64,000 nt of DNA from Gordonia alkanivorans NBRC 16433. Lineage in GTDB: Bacteria; Actinomycetota; Actinomycetes; Mycobacteriales; Mycobacteriaceae. The stretch covers positions 1 through 64,000 of the forward strand of contig NZ_BACI01000016.1 in assembly GCF_000225505.1 (NCBI RefSeq), in the 5' to 3' direction. The position numbers were made by a program, and so were the translations under genes. Position 1 is the first letter of the stretch, and each line of letters opens with the position of its first letter. Under the pieces are notes generated by a model. It was not told where the DNA came from. It made no database searches and worked only from the letters and a program-made list of their open reading frames with translations. This document shows positions 30,579 to 40,127 of the stretch, in pieces.

Positions 30579-31736
30579 TTACCGTACCGGGTCCGGCGGC
30601 GGATCAGTGTCGGACCCTTGACCGGGTTCCGTACCGGAGGAGTCCTCGCGCGCGGCCGCGTCGACGTCGCGCTCCACCTCGTCGATGAAGGTGTCGTCGC
30701 GCCTGATCCGGTTGCGGAACATGAGCGCGATGACGACCCAGCCGACCGCCGCGACGAACACGTAGCTGATGATGCGGTAGATCAGGACGGCGGTGATCGC
30801 GTCGGCGGCGGGCATCCCGGCACTGGTGAGGGCCGGGACCAGCACGGCGTCGACTACCCCGATCCCGCCCGGGAGCAGCGGGATCGCCGTACCGACGGCC
30901 TTGCCCGCCGCGTAGGCGACCATCAGTCCCGCGATGCTCGGATGTGCGTCGACGGCCCAGCAGGCGAACATCAGACAGGCGACGTCGGCGACCCAGTTGA
31001 ACAGGCTCCAACCGAAAGCGATGGAGGTGTCGCGCTTGGTGAGCTGGACCGCCCGGAGCTGTTCCAGCAGCTCGAGGAGCTTCTCGGTGCCGTGATCGTC
31101 GGGCTTGTTGCGGATCTGGTTGGTCCACCCCAGCATCCGGATGCCGGTGCTCTTCAACGATTCGGGATGGCTCGCGAGGTACTGCAGGACGACGGCGACG
31201 GCGAGCAGCCCGGCCACCGAGAAGACGACCGAGAACGGGCTGGTCTTGGCGCCGGCGAGCAGTGCGCCGCCGAAGCCGAGAACCGCGAGTCCGACACCCG
31301 CGAGCAGACCCGACATCACGACCTGCCACGACGCGACGACCGGGGTCGCGCCCCACTTGCGGGTCTCGCGGTAGGTGAAGGCCGGGGCGAGCACCTGGCC
31401 GCCCGGCATCGTCTGGCTCAGCGAGTTGGCGGCGAGGATGACCGAGAGCGACTTCCACTGCGTCACCCGGACGCCGGCCGAGCGCAACAGCGCACGCTGG
31501 ACCTGAGCAAAGCTGTCCATCGACAGCATCGCGGCCACGACGCAGGCGAACACCCAGTGCCATTTGATCTCGCCGATGCGTAGCCACGCGCCCTTCAACT
31601 CGGGCCAGATCAGCACGATCTCGACACCGAGGATCACCAGGACGACGGCAAGGAGGACCCAGCGCACCCACCAGAAGCGGGGACGGGAGGCGGGGCGGGC
31701 GGTCACGTCCCCCGGCGAGCCAACATCCTCCGACAT
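30579..31736 (-). CDS. Lysylphosphatidylglycerol synthase TM-region family protein (Rv0204c-like)
   Basis: 385 residues from the ATG at 31736. It has eight or so helices of the UPF0104/AglD-MprF flippase-type fold, with family motifs SLSVILAANSLSQTMPGGQ and PLLPGGIGVVDAVLVPAL. The soluble lysyltransferase domain of MprF is absent. The acidic tail after about 345 (RDDTFIDEVERDVDAAARED) is cytoplasmic. Its position next to the AI-2E gene and near mmpL3 matches Rv0204c-Rv0205-Rv0206c. A lipid-translocating role is suggested by family only. Confidence 0.82.
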   Translation of the reverse strand: MSEDVGSPGDVTARPASRPRFWWVRWVLLAVVLVILGVEIVLIWPELKGAWLRIGEIKWHWVFACVVAAMLSMDSFAQVQRALLRSAGVRVTQWKSLSVILAANSLSQTMPGGQVLAPAFTYRETRKWGATPVVASWQVVMSGLLAGVGLAVLGFGGALLAGAKTSPFSVVFSVAGLLAVAVVLQYLASHPESLKSTGIRMLGWTNQIRNKPDDHGTEKLLELLEQLRAVQLTKRDTSIAFGWSLFNWVADVACLMFACWAVDAHPSIAGLMVAYAAGKAVGTAIPLLPGGIGVVDAVLVPALTSAGMPAADAITAVLIYRIISYVFVAAVGWVVIALMFRNRIRRDDTFIDEVERDVDAAAREDSSGTEPGQGSDTDPPPDPVR

Positions 31737-31812
31737 AGGTGACACCCTAGGCCAGGGTGTACTCCAGCATGTCCACCACCGTCGGGTGACTCCACTGTCT
31801 ACTGTTGCTCTC

Positions 31813-33093
31813 GTGAGCGAAGCCGAACCGGCCGGTCGGCCGTCCGTTGCCCCCGACCTCGCGTCCCTCGACCGTGCCAGGGTCCACCCGCAGGTGCGGG
31901 CCGCCGCGGAATGGGCGTGGCGACTGCTCCTGCTCCTCGTCACCGCTTACGTCGCCGCGAAGCTGTTCGTGGAGTTCGAAGAGGTCCTGGTCCCGGTCGC
32001 GCTGGCGATCCTCGTGGCGGCGATGCTCGTGCCCGCGGTCGACGCCCTCGACCGTCGCGGGGTGCCGCGATCGCTGGCGGTGCTCCTCAACATCCTCCTG
32101 GCCCTGGGCTTCATCGCCGGGGTCATGACCTTCGTGGTGCGCGAGTTCATGCGCGGCGTCCCGCAGTTGGTCGAAGAGGTCAGCGCCACCGTGGAACGCA
32201 CCAAGTCGTGGTTGATCGAGGGGCCGCTCGATCTCGACCCCGAGCAGGTTCGCAACGCGGGCACCGACATCCTCGACTTCCTGCAGCACAACCAGGACCG
32301 GGTCACCAGCGGTGCGCTCGCGACCGCCACCACGGCGAGCGAGATCATCACCGGTGCTCTGCTCACCCTCTTCCTCCTCATCTTCTTCCTCTACGGCGGC
32401 GGCCAGATCTGGCGGTTCTCGACCGGCGTCGTGCCCGACGGAAGTCGCGATCGGGTGTGGCGAGCGGGGATCGCCGGGTTCGGAACGCTCGTCGGCTATG
32501 TCCGGGCAACGGTCGCCGTGGCCTTCGTCGATGCCTGTGGAATCGGCGTCGGCCTCGCGATCCTCCAGGTGCCGCTCGCGCTTCCGCTGGCGTCGCTGGT
32601 GTTCCTGGGAGCGTTCATCCCGATCGTCGGTGCGCTGCTGAGCGGTTCGCTGGCCGTGCTGGTCGCCCTGATCACCCAGGGCTGGATCGCGGCGGTCGTG
32701 GCACTCGCGATCGTGGTCGGCGTGATGCAGCTCGAAAGCCATGTGCTGCAGCCGTTCCTGCTGGGCCGTTCGGTCCGGTTGCATCCGGTCGCGGTGGTCC
32801 TGGGCATCGCCGCGGGCCTGGTCTCGGCGGGGATCATCGGCGGCTTGCTGGCGGTGCCGCTGATCGCCTTCCTCAACACCGCGATTCGGCACCTGAAGGG
32901 CACCTCGGACGCCCACGCCGCTTCCGAGGCGGTCACCGGCGGGTACGTCGCCGAACCCAGTGAACCCGTGTGGGACACCGCCGATCCCGATGCGACCGCG
33001 GACGTGCTGGCCGAAGGCGGGACGACGGCGGACGGAGAGACCCCGAAATCGGCCGAGCCCGAGTCGAAACCGCAGGACCCCGGGACGTCATGA
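31813..33093 (+). CDS. AI-2E/PerM-family exporter (Rv0205-like)
   Basis: 426 residues from the GTG at 31813. Two N-terminal helices (RLLLLLVTAYVAAKLFV and VLVPVALAILVAAMLVPAV) precede a periplasmic region. The core then carries LASLVFLGAFIPIVGALLSG and LESHVLQPFLLGRSVRLHP, the diagnostic PerM signatures. The last 60 residues are an acidic, disordered cytoplasmic tail. Its ATGA overlap with the next gene makes it the first member of a three-gene unit with a two-component system. The substrate is unknown. Confidence 0.85.
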   Translation: MSEAEPAGRPSVAPDLASLDRARVHPQVRAAAEWAWRLLLLLVTAYVAAKLFVEFEEVLVPVALAILVAAMLVPAVDALDRRGVPRSLAVLLNILLALGFIAGVMTFVVREFMRGVPQLVEEVSATVERTKSWLIEGPLDLDPEQVRNAGTDILDFLQHNQDRVTSGALATATTASEIITGALLTLFLLIFFLYGGGQIWRFSTGVVPDGSRDRVWRAGIAGFGTLVGYVRATVAVAFVDACGIGVGLAILQVPLALPLASLVFLGAFIPIVGALLSGSLAVLVALITQGWIAAVVALAIVVGVMQLESHVLQPFLLGRSVRLHPVAVVLGIAAGLVSAGIIGGLLAVPLIAFLNTAIRHLKGTSDAHAASEAVTGGYVAEPSEPVWDTADPDATADVLAEGGTTADGETPKSAEPESKPQDPGTS

Positions 33094-34310
33094 GCGCGCA
33101 GCCGTCGGCGCGGTGGGTCGCGCAGATGCGGGACACCGAGGCGGGCCGGTTGGCCCGCGCCGCCGACGTCGATCCGGTCGGCCCACTATGGCGTGGTGCG
33201 CAGATCTTCCGGCTCCTGTCCTATCTCTACGCGCTCGGCTTCCAGCTGGCGATCAACGACGACCTGGAACATCGGGCCGTCGCGTGGGCGCTCTTCGGTC
33301 TGCTGACCGTCTGGACGGCGGTCAGCGGCGTCGGGTACTTCGTCGGCTTCGCCCGCAACCGCTACTGGGTGAGCGTCGAGGTCGTCGTAGTCTGCGGCCT
33401 GATGCTGTCCACCTCGTATGTCGCCGACGCCGATTGGGCGTGGAACAACCAGACCTGGCCGACGACGCTGTGGGCCACCAACGCGGTCATCTCGGTGGCG
33501 ATCCTGTCGGGACCGGTCGGCGGGATCGTCGCCGGACTCGTCGTCGGGGGAACGAGCACGTTCGTCAAGGGCGAGCTGAACCTGAACTTCGGACGCAACG
33601 CCACGATCATCGTGATCGTCGCGACCGGTATGGCAGTGGGGCTGGCCGCGGCGAATGCCCGGCGCTCCCATGAGAAGCTCTCGGCGGCAGCACGAATCGC
33701 GGCGGCAGCCGAGGAACGCGAACGCCTGTCGCGCGAGGTGCACGACGGAGTGTTACAGGTGCTCGCACTCATCGCCCGGCGCGGACGTGAGATCGGCGGG
33801 CCCACCGCAGAACTGGCTTCGCTCGCCGCCGAACAGGAACGGGCTCTGCGCCGATTGATCTCCGACGGCGACGCGAGCCCGGAATCCGTGCTCGACGGCG
33901 CAGGAGGAACCGCCGACGTCGACCTCGCGGCCGCCCTGCGGGTCTTCGCCGACGACCGGGTCTCGGTGAGCGCACCCGCCGACCCCGTTCCGGTACCGGC
34001 TCACATCGGGCAGGAGATCCGCGCCGCGGTGGTCAACGCCCTCGACAACACCCACCACCACGCGGGTCCCGGAGCGCGGGCCTACATCCTGGTGGAGGAT
34101 CTCGGGGACGACGTGGTGGTGAGTGTGCGCGACGACGGCGTCGGGATCGGTGAGGGCCGGTTGGCGCAAGCGGTGTCGCAAGGCCGTCTCGGTGTCGCGA
34201 AATCCATTGTCGGACGGATCGAGTCGCTGGGTGGCAGGGTCGTCCTCGACACCGAACCCGGTGGCGGGACCGAGTGGGAGTTCACCGTTCCGCGGCAGTT
34301 GGGCCGGTAG
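33090..34310 (+). CDS. MacS-type sensor histidine kinase
   Basis: 406 residues, starting at the ATG that overlaps the exporter's stop. Five or six helices at about 40-190 form the membrane sensor. The cytoplasmic part begins with a helix (AAAEERERLSREVHDGVLQVLALI), where the His in REVHDG is the phosphorylation site of NarL-type kinases. The ATP domain has an N-box (AAVVNALDNTHHHAG), G1 box (VSVRDDGVGI) and G2-like GGGTEWEFTVP. No extracellular ligand domain is visible, so sensing is probably within the membrane. Confidence 0.85.
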   Translation: MSAQPSARWVAQMRDTEAGRLARAADVDPVGPLWRGAQIFRLLSYLYALGFQLAINDDLEHRAVAWALFGLLTVWTAVSGVGYFVGFARNRYWVSVEVVVVCGLMLSTSYVADADWAWNNQTWPTTLWATNAVISVAILSGPVGGIVAGLVVGGTSTFVKGELNLNFGRNATIIVIVATGMAVGLAAANARRSHEKLSAAARIAAAAEERERLSREVHDGVLQVLALIARRGREIGGPTAELASLAAEQERALRRLISDGDASPESVLDGAGGTADVDLAAALRVFADDRVSVSAPADPVPVPAHIGQEIRAAVVNALDNTHHHAGPGARAYILVEDLGDDVVVSVRDDGVGIGEGRLAQAVSQGRLGVAKSIVGRIESLGGRVVLDTEPGGGTEWEFTVPRQLGR

Positions 34311-34344
34311 GACCGAGGGTCGGCGGGACTGATGGGAGAGACGG

Positions 34345-35040
34345 ATGGGCACGGTCGAATCGGAGGGTGGGCGCATGGTGGACGGTGAGGCCGGACGGCT
34401 GCGGATCATGGTCGTCGACGATCACCCGATCTGGCGCGACGCGGTCGCCCGAGATCTCGCCGACGAGGGCTTCGACGTGGTCGCCACCGCCGACGGGGTG
34501 GCCAGTGCGGGCCGACGTGCCGCCGCGGTCACGCCGGACGTCGTGCTGATGGACATGCAACTCCCCGACGGCTCCGGCGCCGATGCGACCGCGGAGGTGC
34601 TCGAGGTCTCGCCGCGCACCCGCATCCTCGTGCTGTCGGCCTCCGGGGAGCGCGACGACGTTCTCGAGGCCGTGAAGGCCGGGGCGAGTGGATATCTCGT
34701 GAAGTCGTCATCACGCGAGGAGCTGGTGTCCGCGGTCCGTGCGACCGCCGACGGACAGGCGGTCTTCACACCCGGACTCGCCGGCCTCGTCCTCGGCGAG
34801 TACCGCCGGATGTCGCAGCAGCCGGATGCCTCCCCGGCGACGCCGGTCCTGACCGAGCGGGAGACCGAGGTTCTACGACTCGTGGCGAAAGGGTTGAGCG
34901 CCAAACAGATCGCCCGGCGATTGTCCCTCAGCCACCGCACGGTCGAGAACCACGTCCAGGCCACGCTCCGTAAACTGCAGTTGGGCAATCGGGTGGAGCT
35001 GACCCGCTACGTCATCGAGCACGGCCTGGAGGAGGACTGA
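34345..35040 (+). CDS. LuxR/NarL-family response regulator
   Basis: 231 residues from an ATG preceded by GGGAGAG. The receiver domain (about 18-140) has the acidic pair in VVDDHP, the phospho-acceptor Asp in DVVLMDMQLPDG and the Lys in GYLVKSSS. The LuxR helix-turn-helix (about 165-225) is LTERETEVLRLVAKGLSAKQ followed by IARRLSLSHRTVENHV. It is cognate to the upstream kinase, 34 bp away. Target genes are not visible; the coupled exporter is the obvious candidate. Confidence 0.9.
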   Translation: MGTVESEGGRMVDGEAGRLRIMVVDDHPIWRDAVARDLADEGFDVVATADGVASAGRRAAAVTPDVVLMDMQLPDGSGADATAEVLEVSPRTRILVLSASGERDDVLEAVKAGASGYLVKSSSREELVSAVRATADGQAVFTPGLAGLVLGEYRRMSQQPDASPATPVLTERETEVLRLVAKGLSAKQIARRLSLSHRTVENHVQATLRKLQLGNRVELTRYVIEHGLEED

Positions 35041-35082
35041 GTCCTCGTCCAGACCGTCCGTCGAACCTGTTGTGCCTGGCGA

Positions 35083-36429
35083 CTATTCGGTGGCAGCGAG
35101 CGCGGTCGGCAGGACCGGCGTCGGCGGCGCCTCCCTCGGTGTGACCACCAGCAGCGTGGCCGCCGCGCCGGCCAGCGCGATGCCGGCAAACAGGTAGAAC
35201 GCCGTGCCCGACGAGATCCCGGCGCCGATCAGCAGACCGCCGACGGCCGGACCGACGATCCCACCCAGGCGGCCGAAGCCGGCGCACCAGGCGACACCCG
35301 CGCCGCGGGCCTCGGTCGGATAGAAGTTCGACACGAAACCGTAGATCAGCACCTGGGTTCCGATGGTGCCCGTGCCGGCGACCGCGACAGCGGCGAGCAG
35401 GATCGGCAGCGGCAGACCGAAGGTCAGGCACACGAGCGCAAAGGTGGCCAGGCAGAACGATGTCGCGACCACCTGCTGCGGGCCGCGGCGATCGGCGAAC
35501 CGGGCGGCGATCAGGCCGCCGACGATGGCGCCGCCGTTGAGGACCAGCAGGAACGACAGCGATCCCTTCGCATCGAATCCGTTCGCCTTCATGATCTGCG
35601 GAAGCCAGGTGTTCAGGCCGTAGGTCAAGAGCAGTCCGACGAAGCTCATCATTCCCAGAAGCATTGTGGGAACAGCGAATCGGCGCGTGGCGAGGGCGGC
35701 GAAGCCGAGTTTCGCGGGCACGGATTCCGGCGCGATGCCGAGATGGCGTGCGCGCAGATCGACGGGAATACCGGTGTGCGTACTGATCCGACGGGCCTCT
35801 TCGTACCGTCCGCGTGCCGCGAGCCACTGCGGGGACTCGGGCATCTTGAGCACCGCCAGCGGAAGGAGCGTGACGAGGGGCAGTGCTCCGATCCAGAACA
35901 GACCGCGCCACCCGATGTGATCGGCGAGCAGCATCGCCAGCACCGAGGCGAGGACACCGCCCGCCGGGACCCCGCTGTAGACCATGGCGTTGAACAGGTT
36001 TCGCTTGGAGGTCGGCGCGAACTCGGCGACCATCGCCCCCGCGGTCGCGACCAGGCCGCCGATGCCGATACCGGTGAGACAGCGCAGGATTCCGAACGAG
36101 ACGAGGTCGGTCGCGAGCGCGGTGAACGCCATGCCGACCGAGAACCACACGATGTTGAACAACATCATCCGGCGCCGGCCGACCCGGTCGCCGAACGCTC
36201 CGGCCGCCAGGGCGCCGATCATCACGCCGACGAGGGCGTAGGAACCGAGAGCGCCGGCGGTGGCCGGGGTGAGACTGCCCAGTTGTCCCGGGTCCTCGAG
36301 CAGCGTGGGCAGGACCGTGCCGTAGACGACGAGGTCGTAGCCGTCGAAGACGATCGCGACGGCGGCGAGGGTGACGATCCAGAGCACACTGCGACGGTGC
36401 TCCGGAGACGTCCAGGTCGAAGAGTCCAT
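35083..36429 (-). CDS. MFS transporter, aromatic acid:H+ symporter type
   Basis: 448 residues with 12 helices. The substrate-selective motif FDGYDLVVYGTVLP in helix 1 is characteristic of the PcaK/BenK group. The loop 2-3 motif is GAFGDRVGRRRMM, and the loop 8-9 counterpart is ARFADRRGPQ. The central loop (about 205-250) is cytoplasmic. It likely imports benzoate- or protocatechuate-like acids. No catabolic operon is adjacent, although a meta-cleavage hydrolase lies 24 kb away. Confidence 0.85.
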   Translation of the reverse strand: MDSSTWTSPEHRRSVLWIVTLAAVAIVFDGYDLVVYGTVLPTLLEDPGQLGSLTPATAGALGSYALVGVMIGALAAGAFGDRVGRRRMMLFNIVWFSVGMAFTALATDLVSFGILRCLTGIGIGGLVATAGAMVAEFAPTSKRNLFNAMVYSGVPAGGVLASVLAMLLADHIGWRGLFWIGALPLVTLLPLAVLKMPESPQWLAARGRYEEARRISTHTGIPVDLRARHLGIAPESVPAKLGFAALATRRFAVPTMLLGMMSFVGLLLTYGLNTWLPQIMKANGFDAKGSLSFLLVLNGGAIVGGLIAARFADRRGPQQVVATSFCLATFALVCLTFGLPLPILLAAVAVAGTGTIGTQVLIYGFVSNFYPTEARGAGVAWCAGFGRLGGIVGPAVGGLLIGAGISSGTAFYLFAGIALAGAAATLLVVTPREAPPTPVLPTALAATE

Positions 36430-36560
36430 GCGGGCTGTACCTCCAGCGTTGGTGGGCTGGAAGACATCATGCGTCAGGTGTGGGCACAGTCACATCGGGG
36501 CAATGTCCAGTCCTGACCAATCCGCGATTGATCCACGCCGACACCGGATCCATAACGAGA

Positions 36561-36592
36561 ACGGCCGGCGGGGGCGAACCCCCACCGGCCGT
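36561..36592 (-). terminator. Terminator of the mmpL3 unit
   Basis: A 14-base stem (ACGGCCGGCGGGGG with its near-perfect complement, one mismatch) around a CGAA loop, 21 bases after the mmpL3 stop on the minus strand. The GC content and position support termination. Confidence 0.65.
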
Positions 36593-36613
36593 CGGCGACT
36601 CACTTCTCGGTGC

Positions 36614-39600
36614 TCATTTCTCGGAGCGGCTGCGCTTCAGCAGCTCCTGCACGCTGATCTGGGCGTCGTCACCGGTCTCGTCCGAGCGGGCGTGCCGGTC
36701 GGTCCGCGGGCGTCGACGGCCCGAGTCGGCCTCCCCGGACGGCGGGACGGGGCCGGTTCCCGGACGGGGCGTGGCCGCCGGGGTGGCGTCCGGACTCAGT
36801 CCACGCTCCATCGGCGACGGTCCCGAGGTCCGGCGACCACGAGTCGTCGGCGTCGAGTTCTCCGGCGACACAGATGCGGCCAGCGGCCGGCGACCCGCGT
36901 CGTCGAGGGTCGGGCGTCGACCCAGTGGGGACCGCGAATCGGCGTCACGCGCAGGTGCGGCGGCCGGCTGAGGCGCCTGGACCGGCGGTGCCGGCGGGGG
37001 AGTGGTGCCCGTCGGGCGGTCGCCGTTCCCCCGCGGGGCGGCGTCGCCGAGGCGGATGCCGCCCTCGCCGAGCGTCCACCCGCCGGTGTCCGGACGGTCG
37101 CTCTTGGGTAGACCCGATCGCCGGTACGGCGCCATCGGGCGCCGCTCGGGACGAGGTGCCTCGGCCGACGCGCCCGGTGCCCGGGAACCGGCCGGCTGCG
37201 CGGTGGGCGGTGCCGACGGACCGACACGGCCGGGGGCCGCGCGACCGGGGGAGTCCCCGGGCATGGGTGCGGGCGGGACGGGACCCGGGCCTCCGTTGCG
37301 CTGCACGGGTGCACCGGGTTGGCGCGTCTTCGCCGCCGGCGCGTTGGTGAGCGGCCCGTTCGGCTGGGGTACACCGGGCTGGGGCGCGTTCGTCATGGGT
37401 GCGCCGGGTGCGGGACGCGGGGGAACGGGCTGCCGGCCGTCGCGTCCGGGTGCCCCTCGGCGAGCGGGTGCAGGTCCGGTGGGCGCGGTGCGCGGCCGGG
37501 CTGCGGCCATGACCGAGGTCGGGGCCTCCGCGACCAGCGTGCCGGCACTCATCTTGCGGGCCGCGCGGGAGTCGCGCTGCTCGTCGGGCTCGTCCTCGAG
37601 GACGGCCTCGCCGAGACCGATCTTGCGCTGCACGGTCTGCATCCAGCGAGGTGCCCACCAGCAGTCGTCGCCGAGCAGCTTCATCACCGACGGCACGAGC
37701 AGCATGCGGATCACGGTGGCGTCGAGGATGAGCGCCGCGATCATGCCGTACGCGATGTACTTCATCATCACGATGTCGGACAGGCTGAAGGCGCCGGTCA
37801 CGACGACTAGGATCGCCGCCGCCGCGGTGATGATCCCGCCGGTGTGGGCGATGCCGCTCCGGATGGACTCGGTGGTGCTGGCTCCCCGCTGTCTGGCCTC
37901 GACCATTCGGGAGAGCAGGAACACCTCGTAGTCGGTGGAGAGACCGAAGATGATCGCGATGATCAGGACCAGGATCGCGGCGAACAGCGGACCCGGGGTG
38001 AAGTTCGCGAGGCCCGCGCCGTGGCCGTCGACGAAGATCCAGGTCAGGATGCCCAGGGTCGCGCCGAGACCGAGAGCGGTCATCAACGCCGCCTTGATCG
38101 GCAGGACCAGCGATCCGAACTGCAGGAACATCAGCAGTCCGGTGATCAGGACCAGCATGATCGCCATCAAGGGCAACCGGTTCATCAGCGCGTCGATCGA
38201 ATCCTGGGTGAGCGCAGGGGTGCCCGTCACGTACATGGTGAGGCCCTGGGTGTCGATCGCCCGGAGCTGGTCGATCGCCTTGGCCGCCTTGGTGCGGTCG
38301 ACCAGGCCGGCCGAGACCTGGTAGACGCCCACGTTCGGGTACCGCTCGGCGTCGTACGAACCGAAGCCGGCCTTGTCGGGATCACTGAACTTGTTGGTGA
38401 AGCCCGGAACCTGGTCGGCCTGGCGGGCGATGGCCTCGAGCTTGTTCTGGTCTTCCTGGTTTGTCTCGTCGTAGACGATGACGAGCTTGACCGCCTCGGT
38501 GCGCTCGCTGGGGAAGTACTCGTCGAACTTCTCCTGCGCGACACGTGCGGAGTTGTCCGGCGGCAGGAACTTCTCGCTGATGCCGCCGAACTGGATGCTG
38601 CCGAACGGGACCGTCAGGGCGAGCAGGAGGAGCACGGTCGGGATCGCCGTCTTCAGCGGGTTCTTCATCACCCACGTCGCGAGGCGTCCCCAGAAGCCGT
38701 TCTCGACTTCCTGGCTGGTCTTCATCCGGCCGGAGAAGCGGTTCTCCAGCGCGACGGCGCGCTCCTCGGTCGAGAAGCGGCGGACCAGCGGGATCGCGGT
38801 GTACTTGAGGATCGAGCCGATCGACAGCATGTTGACCCGTGGCCCGAGGATGCCCAGGATCGCCGGCAGCACGGTGATCGACAGGATCGCGGCGAGGGAG
38901 ACCGAGGCGATGGCGCCGTAGGCCACCGACTTGAGGAATCCCTGCGGCATGATCAGCAGGCAGGCGAGGGCGGCGACGATGATGGTCGCCGAGAAGACCA
39001 CGGTCTGACCCGCGGTCATCACCGTTCTTCGGACCGCGGCCTTCGTGGAATAGCCCTCGCCGAGTTCCTCTCGGAAGCGCGAGACGATGAACAGGCCGTA
39101 GTCGATCGCGATGCCGAGACCGATCAGCGTGACCACCGACTGCGCGAAGATGTTGAGCTCGGTGGTCAGCGCGAGGATCTTCATGATGCCCAGCGATCCC
39201 GCGATCGTCAGGCCGCCGATCAGGACCGGCAGACACGCCGCGACGACGCCCCCGAAGACGAAGAACAGCATGAGCGCGACGACCGGCAGCGCGATCACCT
39301 CGGCGCGCTTGATGTCCTTGTCCATGCCGTCGGCCATCGACCCGGAGACCGGCTGCAGGCCGGCGAGTTCGAAGGTGGCGCCGGGTATGTCGAAGCGTTC
39401 GGCGATGTCGTCGAAGAACGGTTCGATGGTGTTGTAGTTGGCCAGCACCGTGGTGTCGTCGTTGCCGGCGACACCGATGCTGATGAAGGCCTGACGTTTG
39501 TCCGGGGTGAACAGTCGCTCCTGGACTGCACTCTGTGCGGGCTGGACGAGGAACGGGTCGTAGAGGCCCGGGTCGGCGCGCCCGACGATGTCGGGGTGGG

Positions 39601-39898
39601 TGGCGATGAGGTCTTCGACGAAGGTCTCGACCTTCTTGCCGAAGGTCGGGTCGTCGACCGTCGTGCCCTCCGGTGGCGTGACCAGGAGGATGACATCAGA
39701 CGTGTGATCGCGTCCCAGTGCCTTGTCGGCGTAGCGGGCACCGAGATCGGATTCCGACGTGGGGTCGAACCAACCGCTCTGACTCAGATGCTTGCTGAGA
39801 TCGAGACCGTATAGCCCGAGTCCCGCCATCAGTGCGATCATCACCGCGATGACGAGGAAGCGCATTCGATACACGAATGTGCCGATTACTCGGAACAC
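36614..39898 (-). CDS. mmpL3: MmpL3 trehalose monomycolate flippase
   Basis: 1094 residues from a GTG with GAAAGGAC upstream. It is an RND lipid transporter that moves trehalose monomycolate to the periplasm; it is essential in mycobacteria. Proton-relay pairs are D266-Y267 (GIAIDYGLF) and D656-Y657 (LSTDYEVFLL), matching D256/Y257 and D645/Y646 of M. tuberculosis. The transport core ends near 760. A disordered Pro/Arg/Gly-rich tail of about 330 residues follows, longer than the roughly 190 of the tuberculosis protein, and ends ISVQELLKRSRSEK. Neighbours (exporter, NYN, trmB) match Rv0205-Rv0208c. Confidence 0.95.
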   Translation of the reverse strand: MFRVIGTFVYRMRFLVIAVMIALMAGLGLYGLDLSKHLSQSGWFDPTSESDLGARYADKALGRDHTSDVILLVTPPEGTTVDDPTFGKKVETFVEDLIATHPDIVGRADPGLYDPFLVQPAQSAVQERLFTPDKRQAFISIGVAGNDDTTVLANYNTIEPFFDDIAERFDIPGATFELAGLQPVSGSMADGMDKDIKRAEVIALPVVALMLFFVFGGVVAACLPVLIGGLTIAGSLGIMKILALTTELNIFAQSVVTLIGLGIAIDYGLFIVSRFREELGEGYSTKAAVRRTVMTAGQTVVFSATIIVAALACLLIMPQGFLKSVAYGAIASVSLAAILSITVLPAILGILGPRVNMLSIGSILKYTAIPLVRRFSTEERAVALENRFSGRMKTSQEVENGFWGRLATWVMKNPLKTAIPTVLLLLALTVPFGSIQFGGISEKFLPPDNSARVAQEKFDEYFPSERTEAVKLVIVYDETNQEDQNKLEAIARQADQVPGFTNKFSDPDKAGFGSYDAERYPNVGVYQVSAGLVDRTKAAKAIDQLRAIDTQGLTMYVTGTPALTQDSIDALMNRLPLMAIMLVLITGLLMFLQFGSLVLPIKAALMTALGLGATLGILTWIFVDGHGAGLANFTPGPLFAAILVLIIAIIFGLSTDYEVFLLSRMVEARQRGASTTESIRSGIAHTGGIITAAAAILVVVTGAFSLSDIVMMKYIAYGMIAALILDATVIRMLLVPSVMKLLGDDCWWAPRWMQTVQRKIGLGEAVLEDEPDEQRDSRAARKMSAGTLVAEAPTSVMAAARPRTAPTGPAPARRGAPGRDGRQPVPPRPAPGAPMTNAPQPGVPQPNGPLTNAPAAKTRQPGAPVQRNGGPGPVPPAPMPGDSPGRAAPGRVGPSAPPTAQPAGSRAPGASAEAPRPERRPMAPYRRSGLPKSDRPDTGGWTLGEGGIRLGDAAPRGNGDRPTGTTPPPAPPVQAPQPAAAPARDADSRSPLGRRPTLDDAGRRPLAASVSPENSTPTTRGRRTSGPSPMERGLSPDATPAATPRPGTGPVPPSGEADSGRRRPRTDRHARSDETGDDAQISVQELLKRSRSEK

Positions 39899-40012
39899 GC
39901 TGATGTCCTTTCGTGTGCGACGTGTCGGGCGCCGGCCGCGATCGGGGGTGTCGGGCCGTCGATGCGCTCGGACGGGGCGCCGTGCCGGAGGTGAACGGTG
40001 CCGGTCGCGATT

Positions 40013-40041
40013 CTGTCAGTTCTTCGTGAGATCTTGACAGT
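40013..40041. promoter_or_regulatory. Possible operator upstream of mmpL3
   Basis: CTGTCA and TGACAG form a six-base inverted repeat 17 bases apart, about 115-143 bases upstream of the mmpL3 start in the 229-bp gap after the NYN gene. It could be an operator or the edge of a promoter. Nothing else in the gap is recognisable. Confidence 0.2.
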
Positions 40042-40127
40042 GTTGCCTGAGTGATCCCTGAGGTGTCGGGGTCGGTGACGCCCTCAGTGAGCACCTCGGC
40101 GTCCTGCGACGAGGCACCATGCGCCGG

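Noticed and set aside
37844-39814. A 656-codon plus-strand frame over mmpL3
   Set aside because: Antisense shadow with the same low-complexity Asp/Glu/Arg composition; mmpL3 is unambiguous.
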